From the NCBI GenBank assembly GCA_015523565.1, contig WAKA01000009.1:1-47146 (forward strand): a stretch of 47,146 bases of DNA, given 5' to 3'. Under the pieces are notes generated by a model. That model saw only the letters and a program-made list of their open reading frames with translations, did not search any database and was not told the origin of the DNA. Below, one piece after another: positions 32,975-40,493 of the stretch (position 1 is its first letter; the number at the start of each line of letters is the position of its first letter). A program made the translations under genes and the position numbers. This DNA comes from Candidatus Heimdallarchaeota archaeon (GTDB taxonomy: Archaea > Asgardarchaeota > Heimdallarchaeia > Heimdallarchaeales > Kariarchaeaceae).

Positions 32975-34486
32975 GTGGGTAACTCGACCAATCCACTAAT
33001 TCGTTTAATCATGTTCACAAGCGAAGATTGCATTTATTGCCCCCCTGTTGAATCAATAGTGAAAGAAGTGGTGGGAGGTGCCATGAGTGACTTTATTTAT
33101 GTGAACACTGTGGATGTCGATGAAAATCCAGAAGCTGCACAACGATACAATATTTCTAGTCTTCCAACTTTAATGATAAACGAGCAAATCGTTCTTCAAG
33201 GGGGCATGGATGACGACAGTATCAGAGAGATACTCTGGAATACACTTTTGAGTTTGGCAGTTGCCAACAAAGAAAGGTTGGAACGGTCAAAACAATCCTT
33301 GCTCCATGTTGCAGTCAACACTTGGGAATCGTTGACTGGAGAGCGGATGCTAAGGAAAACGTTAGGTGATTTTATTCATTTGGGACCATATCAACTGACT
33401 TTGCTCTCACTTTATAGTCTTGACCCATTGGTTCCCTCAATCCTCTATCAAGCAGGTTATCAACTTGGTCTGTTCGGTCTCATGCACCATCTGCTTAATT
33501 TGCTTGAACCCCGGCTTGGTATGACAATTAAACGAAAGAATAGGCTCAAGTTCATTTGTGATGCCCTTGAACTTTATTACAGCGATCGTGAATTCCTTCC
33601 GACATACGTGGCAGAAAGTGCCGAGGTAACGACCATCAAAGATGACCTATTTGTTATCCAGATCGAGGGTCTGGCGTCTGCTGCCATGAAAATTGACGTT
33701 GGGGAACCAATGTGCGATTTTACAGCAGGAACATTGGCGGGTGTCACAGATTCATTGATGGGTACACAATCCATTGCAGTAGAAACGGCTTGTGCCGCCA
33801 ATGGTGCTCCCCATTGTGAATTTACTGTCTATCTTGATCCCGAAAACCCAAACGAAATCAGGAAAACCCCAAAAGTGGAAGACAAATTGGAAATCAGGGA
33901 ACGAAGACTTAATTTTTATGAAAGCATCCATGAACTTAGCATTAAACTTGAAGATAGCTATTTCATGAGAAAAAGGCTCCGACCATCCATAGGTGACATG
34001 GTTCATGTTAGTGTTTATCAGCCTATTGTCCTTTCAATAAAAATGATGGACGATTATCTTTCCTCCATCCTGTTTTCCGCAGGAAGGGAATTAGGTATCT
34101 TTGGCTCAGGAAAAACATTGCTGTATGACATTGTGCAAGGAATGGAAGGTGAAGGTGAACTGCAACTGCCCATTGAGTTCAATAAGGGGGTTGACATTCT
34201 CCAAAAATACATGACACATCCTACAACCTATTTGGCAAAAGAATGGGGGATTGTCGAGACCAGCCCTCCAGATCCAGACAATCCTGGTGTCAGGTATATC
34301 TCTGTTGGTGACTATGGTCCTGTTTCCGGTGTCCCTGATCTTAATCTGACTCTTTGTGACTTCCTGGTAGGATTCCTTACAGGAAGGCTCTCAGTCCTCA
34401 TTGGTGAAGAACCCCTGATTAGGGAGGTAGAGTGTCAAGGAACAGGTGCACCATTCTGCAAATTTGAAATCAAGCTACAAAGGTAA
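32975..34486 (+). CDS. thioredoxin-fold protein fused to two V4R domains
   Basis: Residues 8-95 form a thioredoxin/glutaredoxin-like domain with a CIYC redox pair (C19, C22) and the cis-Pro loop SLPTLMI. Two V4R (4-vinyl reductase-type) ligand-binding domains follow, about 100-285 and 310-503. Each ends in the signature Cys-rich strand: ACAANGAPHCEFTV in the first, ECQGTGAPFCKFEIKL in the second. V4R domains bind small hydrophobic ligands or metal and often sit in sensory proteins. The GTG start with AAGGGG 4 nt upstream is chosen; an ATG at 33011 would cut the first strand. A redox- or ligand-responsive sensor is likely. Confidence 0.72.
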   Translation: MGNSTNPLIRLIMFTSEDCIYCPPVESIVKEVVGGAMSDFIYVNTVDVDENPEAAQRYNISSLPTLMINEQIVLQGGMDDDSIREILWNTLLSLAVANKERLERSKQSLLHVAVNTWESLTGERMLRKTLGDFIHLGPYQLTLLSLYSLDPLVPSILYQAGYQLGLFGLMHHLLNLLEPRLGMTIKRKNRLKFICDALELYYSDREFLPTYVAESAEVTTIKDDLFVIQIEGLASAAMKIDVGEPMCDFTAGTLAGVTDSLMGTQSIAVETACAANGAPHCEFTVYLDPENPNEIRKTPKVEDKLEIRERRLNFYESIHELSIKLEDSYFMRKRLRPSIGDMVHVSVYQPIVLSIKMMDDYLSSILFSAGRELGIFGSGKTLLYDIVQGMEGEGELQLPIEFNKGVDILQKYMTHPTTYLAKEWGIVETSPPDPDNPGVRYISVGDYGPVSGVPDLNLTLCDFLVGFLTGRLSVLIGEEPLIREVECQGTGAPFCKFEIKLQR

Positions 34487-34596
34487 AGGCAAAAAGATGG
34501 ATATTCTATATAAATTTGAAAACCATTCAACTTTAACCACTATGCTTGAGTAACATATAAGAACCTGAAAGTTAATTAGGTAATTATAGGTTCAAC

Positions 34597-34659
34597 ATGA
34601 ACAAGGTAGGGGATTCCCACAAACAGAACCCGAACAATTCCTTGAGGCTTTTGATATGA
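34597..34659 (+). other. 20-codon leader frame overlapping the GTPase start
   Basis: ATG at 34597 opens a 20-codon frame whose TGA overlaps the GTPase ATG (ATGA at 34656-34659). It could be a coupled leader peptide. Alternatively, the GTPase frame itself stays open upstream (reads FPQTEPEQFLEAFD before the Met), and one extra G in the GGGG run at 34609-34612 would join this ATG to it, extending the GTPase N-terminus. Confidence 0.25.
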
Positions 34660-35213
34660 GCAACAGAAGAAAAATTTTCAAAATAGTCCTCCTCGGCGAT
34701 GGAGCAGTAGGAAAGACCGCACTTAGAACCAGATACCTCGGAGAAGGGTTCAAAAAAAGCTATTCTATGACTATCGGTGCAGATTTTGCGGTCAAAAGGG
34801 TCAATCTCGATGGACACGAAATTGTCGCACAAATTTGGGATCTGGCTGGACAAATCCGTTTTCAGTCAGTGAGGGAAGTGTATTACCAAGGAGCGACTGG
34901 AGCTCTCCTCGTCTTCGACATCACCAGAGGGGATACATTCGAAAACATACCTAATTGGATTACTGAACTTCTTGAAAATAACAATAACAGAGTTGTTCCC
35001 ATGGTACTTATTGGCAATAAGTCTGACTTAAGGGATGAAAACTCAATCACCACTGAAGCTGGTATTGAGTACGCCAAAAACCTCTCACAATGGAGCAACT
35101 TTGAAATCCCCTATGTTGAAACCTCCGCCAAAGAAGGTAGCAATGTCGAGGAAGCTTTCCAAATCCTCCTAAGAAATATCGAAAGCTACTTGGCTAGCGA
35201 AAAAGCGGGGTAA
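34656..35213 (+). CDS. Rab/Ras-like small GTPase
   Basis: Small GTP-binding switch of the type expanded in Asgard archaea. G1 GDGAVGKT (14-21), a switch-I Thr in SMTIGADF (T39), G3 WDLAGQ (61-66) with the catalytic-type Gln, G4 NKSD (121-124) and G5 ETSAKEG are all present. Compared with Rabs, WDLAGQIRFQSVRE and ALLVFDIT match well. No C-terminal Cys motif, so no prenylation; membrane attachment would need a partner. The next gene follows after 7 nt. Confidence 0.93.
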   Translation: MSNRRKIFKIVLLGDGAVGKTALRTRYLGEGFKKSYSMTIGADFAVKRVNLDGHEIVAQIWDLAGQIRFQSVREVYYQGATGALLVFDITRGDTFENIPNWITELLENNNNRVVPMVLIGNKSDLRDENSITTEAGIEYAKNLSQWSNFEIPYVETSAKEGSNVEEAFQILLRNIESYLASEKAG

Positions 35214-35220
35214 AACATTT

Positions 35221-35604
35221 ATGAGCATACGAAGACGAAAGAAAAAAATTGAAATGGATGATCTTCTTCCCGAAGAAGTTGTAGAATCAACTGACGCAAC
35301 CACTGTCGACGAACTGTCCAAAATTGTCAACCAAATAAAACAACAATTGGAGGATGCTGTAAGCAAGTTCGAAACGCTTTCAAAGGATCTGACCGAAAGA
35401 ATTGAGCTATTGGAAAGTGATTTCAAGCAAGTGGCGTTGGCTCTCCAAAAAGCAGGTCAAATTGCCAACCAACAACCCACAGTTCCCACTACCCCTTCAG
35501 TTCCCAGTGGTGCCCCTCCAAGTGGACCATCTCCTGGCGGTCCAAGACCTGCGCCAGGTGGTCCTCGCCCAGCAACAGGTGGTCCCCGCCCCCCAAAACT
35601 CTGA
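35221..35604 (+). CDS. coiled-coil protein with proline-rich tail
   Basis: Function not recognised. The N-terminus is basic (MSIRRRKKKIEMDD). Residues about 28-78 form a heptad coiled coil (VDELSKIVNQIKQQLEDAVS). From about 82 to the end it is Pro/Gly-rich with three near-repeats of GGPRPA. It starts 7 nt after the small GTPase stop, so the two are almost certainly co-expressed; it could be an effector, scaffold or membrane tether for the GTPase (inference). Confidence 0.7.
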   Translation: MSIRRRKKKIEMDDLLPEEVVESTDATTVDELSKIVNQIKQQLEDAVSKFETLSKDLTERIELLESDFKQVALALQKAGQIANQQPTVPTTPSVPSGAPPSGPSPGGPRPAPGGPRPATGGPRPPKL

Positions 35605-35618
35605 AATAATTTTTTCCA

Positions 35619-36566
35619 TTAGACTCTTCCCTCTAAATTTTTCTCAATCCAAATTTTCAAAAATTCTCTTAGTTGGCTCACCTTTTTTCTGTTTTTATTT
35701 CCAAAAACTAGATAGGTCTTTAATGGAACCTCATATTTGCTTGGTTGAATCTGCATCTTTGCTTTGTTAAGATCAAATTTCAACGCATCAAATGATGCAA
35801 CAAACAAAAAGTAAATTTTAAACAATTTTCTTGATTTTCCTTCTTTGATCAATTCTGCTTTGGTCAATTCTGTTTTGAAATCTGAAATTTCTATATTTTT
35901 TAATTCTTCTACAGGATATTCAAACATCATCCTTTCTTCTGCACTAACCAATGTTTTTGAAATGACACGTACCCTGTCATTCGATATCCATAATATTTCT
36001 GTTACCATATTATTCTTTTCTTCATCTTTTCCAAATTTCTTCCCAACTGAAATTATAATTAAAATCAAGAAAATCACAATCGGAAATACCGTTCCAAAAA
36101 ATAGAAATCCCCATATAGCGAATTGAAATACCTCATACGGCAAAATATAATTGGTGAAGAAATACACCGTCCCCAAACTTAGGAAATTGAAACATAAAAA
36201 CGTAATTAACATGATGCCTACATACCTTAAATTAATGCTTCCCTCTATCATTTCAATCCAAATTTTCCTAGGGGTTATAAATAAGATTGTGGTTTCATTC
36301 CAATCAATGCACTGCTCTAAAATTCCGAAATTAATCTCTGAAGTACATTTTTCTTTCAACCTTTTTATTTCACTCTTCGTTGCATATCTTATTGAAATAA
36401 TCATTGATAGAATGATCTCTACAAGAATTGGTATTGGCATTGTTGGTTCCATCCCCCAAAAAAACAAAAACAATGAAACAACTATCATCAAGATCGGCAA
36501 TAACAAAAAAAGTGCTTGATATATTTTCAATTCGTTTTCCATCAGCCATAATTCAAAAGAAGACAC
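35619..36566 (-). CDS. membrane protein, unknown
   Basis: No family recognised. Four hydrophobic segments are visible (about 12-35, 40-58, 118-145 and 150-176), with the segment between pairs and the C-terminal ~135 residues (from KKFGKDEEKNN) predicted cytoplasmic. The C-terminal part is a mixed alpha/beta region (RVRVISKTLVSAEERMMFEY) that might be a PH-like domain, a guess from strand pattern only. Convergent with the coiled-coil gene, 14 bp apart. AT-rich codon use. Confidence 0.55.
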   Translation of the reverse strand: MSSFELWLMENELKIYQALFLLLPILMIVVSLFLFFWGMEPTMPIPILVEIILSMIISIRYATKSEIKRLKEKCTSEINFGILEQCIDWNETTILFITPRKIWIEMIEGSINLRYVGIMLITFLCFNFLSLGTVYFFTNYILPYEVFQFAIWGFLFFGTVFPIVIFLILIIISVGKKFGKDEEKNNMVTEILWISNDRVRVISKTLVSAEERMMFEYPVEELKNIEISDFKTELTKAELIKEGKSRKLFKIYFLFVASFDALKFDLNKAKMQIQPSKYEVPLKTYLVFGNKNRKKVSQLREFLKIWIEKNLEGRV

Positions 36567-36688
36567 ATCAAAAAAACAGGTGTTTATTAAAATGTATTAT
36601 GAAAAATTCCTGTACTGATTTTTAATTCCTTTACCTTAATTTTTGGCTTAACACAAAAATCCTTATTCTGCAAATTTCATCTCAAAAT

Positions 36689-37210
36689 ATGAATCAAACT
36701 AAGGAAATAATTCTTGACATGTTTAAGAACATTCAACGAGGAACAGAATACGTCCTGATGGCAATTCCCAAAGACAAACTGGATCATAGGGTCAGCCCAA
36801 ATTCTGCCTCAATCAAGGAATTGGCGTTCCATATTTCAACTATGCCCTTAGGGGCAACTCTCTTCGCCAAGAATCTTTTCGACAAATTTCCAGAGTCCGA
36901 TGTTTTGATGGCTGAATTTGAAAAATATCTTGGAGAATCCATGAAAAACAATGATTTCCCAGAAATGTTCCGAAAATCTTGTGAAGTCTGCATAGAATTC
37001 TTCAATTCCAAGGACTGGCTCAATGAGACATTTTCAAATTTCCTCAACAAAAAGGAAAGAACATATCTCGAAGCCTTCCTGTCCATGCAGAACCATATGA
37101 TCCAACATCGTGGCTCTCTAGTTTCCACCCTCCGCTCAGCAGGAATCCCAGTCACCATGCAACAATATTGGGGAATGAGACCTCTTCAGCAAAAGGAAGC
37201 TTCTCCTTAA
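36689..37210 (+). CDS. DinB-family four-helix protein
   Basis: A DinB/YfiT-like helical bundle, 173 residues. The typical start (ILDMFKNIQRGTEYVLMAIP) is followed by SIKELAFHISTM, with the first metal-type His, and later by FLSMQNHMIQHRGSLVSTLR, with the paired His residues. Such proteins are often metal-dependent, thiol- or DNA-damage-related enzymes, but most are uncharacterised. Single gene; no operon partner seen. Confidence 0.72.
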   Translation: MNQTKEIILDMFKNIQRGTEYVLMAIPKDKLDHRVSPNSASIKELAFHISTMPLGATLFAKNLFDKFPESDVLMAEFEKYLGESMKNNDFPEMFRKSCEVCIEFFNSKDWLNETFSNFLNKKERTYLEAFLSMQNHMIQHRGSLVSTLRSAGIPVTMQQYWGMRPLQQKEASP

Positions 37211-37345
37211 TTGTACTGAAAAATTTCATTTAACATTTCCATGTCCCTTTCACTTGAAAACATCATATACTGGTGAATTAAATGCAACCCAATCACTTTA
37301 ATAGTTCAATCATATTGGTAATATGCAATCCTTTGGATTGAATGA

Positions 37346-37355
37346 GTGAAACATA
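37346..37355 (+). other. leader sequence of the zinc-ribbon gene
   Basis: Just upstream, CAATCC-TTT-GGATTG (37326-37340) forms a perfect 6-bp inverted repeat 15 nt before the ATG at 37356. No ribosome-binding site is visible. Confidence 0.2.
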
Positions 37356-37508
37356 ATGAGTTATTATAAAGAAGAAAGAAAAATGTATGACATGGTCTGC
37401 TCAGACTGTGGAACCGAATCACAAGTCCCCTTCAAACCTGACCCAGATAGGGCGGTTTATTGCAGGGATTGCCTGCCCAACCATAGGGCTCCCAGAAGAA
37501 GATTTTAA
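37356..37508 (+). CDS. small zinc-ribbon protein
   Basis: A 50-codon gene with two Cys pairs, VCSDCG (C15, C18) and YCRDCL (C36, C39), separated by 17 residues with FKPDPDRAVY between, plus a basic end (HRAPRRRF). This matches the widespread small CxxC-x17-CxxC zinc-binding proteins of unknown role found in archaea and bacteria. The Cys spacing and codon pattern make it a convincing gene despite its size. Regulator, RNA-binding protein or chaperone are all possible. Confidence 0.72.
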   Translation: MSYYKEERKMYDMVCSDCGTESQVPFKPDPDRAVYCRDCLPNHRAPRRRF

Positions 37509-37586
37509 GAATATCATATGAACAATCCTTTATTGCATAAATATTTTAATTGAATATTTCCAATTTAAACAAAATTTTTTATTTAT

Positions 37587-37635
37587 ATAACGGGGGTTAT
37601 TCCATAACGATGGCTATTTTTTTTATTCCATAACG
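37587..37635. promoter_or_regulatory. cluster of ATAAC/GTTAT half-sites (operator-like)
   Basis: Within 49 bp there are ATAAC-GGGG-GTTAT (37587-37600), GTTAT-TCC-ATAAC (37596-37608, sharing the middle half-site) and a second TTATTCCATAACG (37623-37635). The 13-bp TTATTCCATAACG occurs twice, 26 bp apart. The arrangement suggests cooperative binding by a dimeric regulator upstream of the IbrA/IbrB-like genes. Confidence 0.55.
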
Positions 37636-37658
37636 GCACACCTACAATTTGTCATTTA

Positions 37659-37781
37659 ATGGAAATTACTGGATTGACTGTCCAATTAATCCCCATCCCC
37701 TTATTTCAAAGATTGAATCCCCGTACAAAAGGAATTGTCCTTACATTCACTTTTATTTCCCTCTTTCAGAAATCCTATTAA
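37659..37781 (+). CDS. possible 40-residue leader protein, unknown
   Basis: A 40-codon frame (starts MEITGLTVQLIPIPLFQRLN) fills most of the space between the operator-like cluster and the IbrA-like gene and stops 15 nt before it. It is moderately hydrophobic. No ribosome-binding site and no family; could be chance. Confidence 0.2.
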   Translation: MEITGLTVQLIPIPLFQRLNPRTKGIVLTFTFISLFQKSY

Positions 37782-37796
37782 CCCTGCAAATAAACT

Positions 37797-39224
37797 ATGC
37801 TTGTGGTTCAACGTGAATATTTCATCGAGGAGCAGGAACTACGCGACCCCGAAGAAATAGACAAGGTTTATCTGGAAACCAATGTGTATGAAGAAACCAT
37901 AAAACGTATTGACTTTATCCTGACTGAATTTGAAGAAATCTGCGTCTCTTTCAGCGGAGGCAAGGATTCGTCGGTTCTGTTGCAGTTGACAATTGAAAGG
38001 GCACGGAAGCTTGGCAAACTCCCCGTGAAGGCCATGTTCATTGATTTCGAAGCACAGTACGAGGCAACAATCAAGCATGTCGAGGAAATGCTTATTGACA
38101 ACCCTGATGTAGAGCCATACTGGATATGCCTTCCATTCAAACTCAGAAATGCAGTCAGTGTCTATGATCCGCATTGGATCTGTTGGGATGAGAGTAAAAG
38201 GCACCTATGGGTCAGGGAATATCCTGAATATGATTGTGTTATCACCAGACATAACCTCCCAAAAGAATGGCATTGGTTTTTCGAAGGCATGGAATTCGAG
38301 GAATTCGTTGTTCCCTTCGGCATGTGGATCAGGGATACGGGAGGCATTATCAGGGAACGCATGGAACTTACCAACACCCTTGACAAAAAAGTCCAGACGG
38401 TTTCCATTGAAGGGCTATTGGCAGATACTTACTCCATGAAAGAGATTGTCCGCCACAAAAGCGAACGAAAAAGGCTAACTGCAAACCTCGTGGCAATAAG
38501 GGCTGACGAATCCCTCAACAGATTCAGAGCCGTTAGACGCCTTAACAATGATGCCAAATACAAGGGGATCAACTGGACAACTAGAATGCGTAAAAACCTC
38601 TACAATGCATATCCAATCTATGATTGGAAAACTGAGGATATTTGGACTGCCGTCGGAAAATTCAGACTGAAATACAACAAGATTTACGATTTCATGTATA
38701 TGGCTGGGACCAGCATCCATGAATCAAGACTCTGCCAACCATTCGGTGACGACCAACGCCAAGGTCTTGACCTGTTCAGGAAAATCGAACCAGAAACATG
38801 GTTCAGACTTGTCCAACGAGTTGCAGGTGCTAATTTCGGAAACATCTATGTCAAAAGCCCCCTATTGGGACATGGCAAAGTGTTCAAACCAGATCACATG
38901 ACTTGGCACGAATATGCAAACTTCCTCCTGAACACAATTCCAAAATATCAGGCACATATCTACAAGGAACGCATTGAGCAATTCCTCAAATGGTGGGAAG
39001 AAAACGGCAACTGGCCACGTGACGAAGTTCCAGACGCCACCCCCCCAAAAACTGACCCAAGATGGTACAAACCTGACGGCACCAAATACAGGAAATTACC
39101 GTCATGGGAACGGATCGCAAAAGCCATCCTCAAGAATGACATTACCTGCAAATCACTTAGCTTTGGATGCGTCATCGGCGGTTACCCACGATACCTTAAG
39201 CTCAAGGAAATGTATGGAGAGTAA
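37797..39224 (+). CDS. IbrA-like PAPS reductase-family protein (DUF3440)
   Basis: The N-type PP-loop SFSGGKDSS (51-59) opens a PAPS-reductase/ATP-pyrophosphatase fold. The later part, RMRKNLYNAYPIYDWKTEDIW, HESRLCQPFGDDQRQGLDLF and the C-terminal DITCKSLSFGC, matches IbrA and DUF3440. In E. coli, IbrA with IbrB activates eib genes; the chemistry is unknown, and sulfur transfer or adenylylation has been suggested only by fold. The next gene, IbrB-like, starts 5 nt after the stop. At 475 residues it is typical. Better C/G codon use than the upstream genes suggests transfer. Confidence 0.82.
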   Translation: MLVVQREYFIEEQELRDPEEIDKVYLETNVYEETIKRIDFILTEFEEICVSFSGGKDSSVLLQLTIERARKLGKLPVKAMFIDFEAQYEATIKHVEEMLIDNPDVEPYWICLPFKLRNAVSVYDPHWICWDESKRHLWVREYPEYDCVITRHNLPKEWHWFFEGMEFEEFVVPFGMWIRDTGGIIRERMELTNTLDKKVQTVSIEGLLADTYSMKEIVRHKSERKRLTANLVAIRADESLNRFRAVRRLNNDAKYKGINWTTRMRKNLYNAYPIYDWKTEDIWTAVGKFRLKYNKIYDFMYMAGTSIHESRLCQPFGDDQRQGLDLFRKIEPETWFRLVQRVAGANFGNIYVKSPLLGHGKVFKPDHMTWHEYANFLLNTIPKYQAHIYKERIEQFLKWWEENGNWPRDEVPDATPPKTDPRWYKPDGTKYRKLPSWERIAKAILKNDITCKSLSFGCVIGGYPRYLKLKEMYGE

Positions 39225-39229
39225 TTCAA

Positions 39230-40012
39230 ATGCCCAAGAAAAACCAACCAAATGACAAACCGAAAGAGAAAACCATCCAAGGAAAGCCAAAGGGCAAATC
39301 AAAAGAGAATGCCCAAAAGAAGACCAGCCAACGAAACCCTAAAGAAAACCCAAAAGAGAAAACCAACCAAGTAAAAAACATCAAAGACAAGTTGCACCCC
39401 CTCAAAAATGAAATGGACGCTTTGATTACCAAACTGTCACAATTACCTGAAGAACAACGTATCGACCTGCTTAACTATCTGAAACGAAAAATTGCAGAGG
39501 CAAGCCCTTTCTCTCACCATCCCGTTGATGTCGTCCAATGGATCCCCTCCGAAAAAGTGGTCGCAAACGACTACAACCCCAATAAGGTGGCTCCTCCTGA
39601 AATGAGGCTCCTTCATCTCTCCATCAAGGAAGACGGCTATACCCAACCAATTGTCGCATATTACGACAAGGAACTTGACCAATACGTCATTGTCGACGGA
39701 TTCCACAGAAACAGGGTCGGAAAGGAATATGAAGACATCAGGGCATCAGTCAAAAACCACCTGCCCATTGTCGTCATCAACAAGGACATAAAAGCAAGAA
39801 TGGCCTCAACAATTCGTCACAACAGGGCAAGAGGAACTCATCAGATCCAGTCAATGAGCCAAGTCGTTGCAGAGCTCCACCTTAAGGGATGGTCAGACAA
39901 GAAAATCGCAGAACAGCTCGGGATGGACAAGGATGAAGTTCTCAAACTCAAGCAATTCGCAGGACTTGGAGACCTGTTCAAAAACCGAGAATTCTCAAAA
40001 GCGTGGGTGTGA
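39230..40012 (+). CDS. IbrB-like ParB-domain protein with basic N-terminal extension
   Basis: ParB/sulfiredoxin-fold protein. From residue 66 on it follows IbrB closely: QLPEEQRIDLLNYLKRKIAE, VPSEK-type WIPSEKVVANDYNPNKVAPP, IKEDGYTQPIVAYYD, VIVDGFHR (155-160, ParB motif), MASTIRHNRARGTH and an HTH (about 219-240, WSDKKIAEQLGMDKDEVLKL). The first ~60 residues are a Lys/Asn/Pro/Gln low-complexity tail with NPKEK-like repeats, unlike bacterial IbrB and probably a nucleic-acid-binding or archaeal addition. Cotranscribed with the IbrA-like gene. Confidence 0.82.
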   Translation: MPKKNQPNDKPKEKTIQGKPKGKSKENAQKKTSQRNPKENPKEKTNQVKNIKDKLHPLKNEMDALITKLSQLPEEQRIDLLNYLKRKIAEASPFSHHPVDVVQWIPSEKVVANDYNPNKVAPPEMRLLHLSIKEDGYTQPIVAYYDKELDQYVIVDGFHRNRVGKEYEDIRASVKNHLPIVVINKDIKARMASTIRHNRARGTHQIQSMSQVVAELHLKGWSDKKIAEQLGMDKDEVLKLKQFAGLGDLFKNREFSKAWV

Positions 40013-40276
40013 TCATTTCTCTCCTCCAATTGCTCTTTCCACCCGTTTTTCCATTCACCATTTGTCTTCCCCGTTCTTTTTTGTCTGCACTAAATTTTAT
40101 TTTTGTACGCAAATTGCCTCCCCATCCCTCCACTTAATCTCCTATCTCCAAAATTCCTGTAAACTTTCCGAAATTTTTATTAGTGTCCAAATGATAAATA
40201 AAATTGCAGCCATCTGATACTTTTTTAGGTGGCTGCCTCCCTCCCCCCATATAAAAGTCATGATTATTTTTCCCTC

Positions 40277-40329
40277 CATACACGTAACTTTCACCCCCTT
40301 ACTCAATTTCCTTGGGGGAAATTGTTTTT
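40277..40329 (+). ncRNA. candidate small RNA
   Basis: Inferred transcription unit: the TATA-like CATATAAAAG 25 bp upstream predicts a start near 40277, and the hairpin with T5 at 40304-40329 predicts the end, for an RNA of about 53 nt. CCCCC at 40294-40298 can pair with GGGGG at 40314-40318, competing with the terminator stem. No known RNA family recognised. Confidence 0.25.
40304..40329 (+). terminator. hairpin plus T-run
   Basis: CAATTTCC-TTGGG-GGAAATTG is a perfect 8-bp stem with a 5-nt loop, immediately followed by TTTTT. It lies about 290 bp after the IbrB-like stop and could end that transcript or a short RNA starting in the gap. Confidence 0.5.
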
Positions 40330-40493
40330 CAAATCACTGGTTTTTTCAAAACCCAATCGTATCCATTGATCCTATTTTTTACTGACTGAATACATCATTT
40401 CATGTTTTCTCTTCTATTGCACTTGAAAATATCAAAAATTTCTAACAGTTTTTCTAATTCGATTTTTGATTTCCCCCCGACCATTCCAAAATT

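Larger units (their letters stand above)
40013..40493. other. 480-bp gene-free gap with hairpins
   Basis: No protein gene seen. The plus strand is pyrimidine-rich with several C-runs. GCAGCCATC (40206-40214) and GGTGGCTGC (40228-40236) form a 9-bp stem. A TATA-like CATATAAAAG lies at 40249-40258, and a hairpin plus T-run at 40304-40329. It separates the 3' ends of the convergent IbrB-like and helicase genes. Confidence 0.5.

Noticed and set aside
37597-37635. Repeated TTATTCCATAACG as a CRISPR-like repeat
   Set aside because: Only two copies, 13 bp and palindromic; better explained as operator half-sites.
37797-39224. Assimilatory PAPS/APS reductase
   Set aside because: Although it has the PP-loop, the length, the C-terminal region and the adjacent ParB-like gene match IbrA/DUF3440, not CysH.
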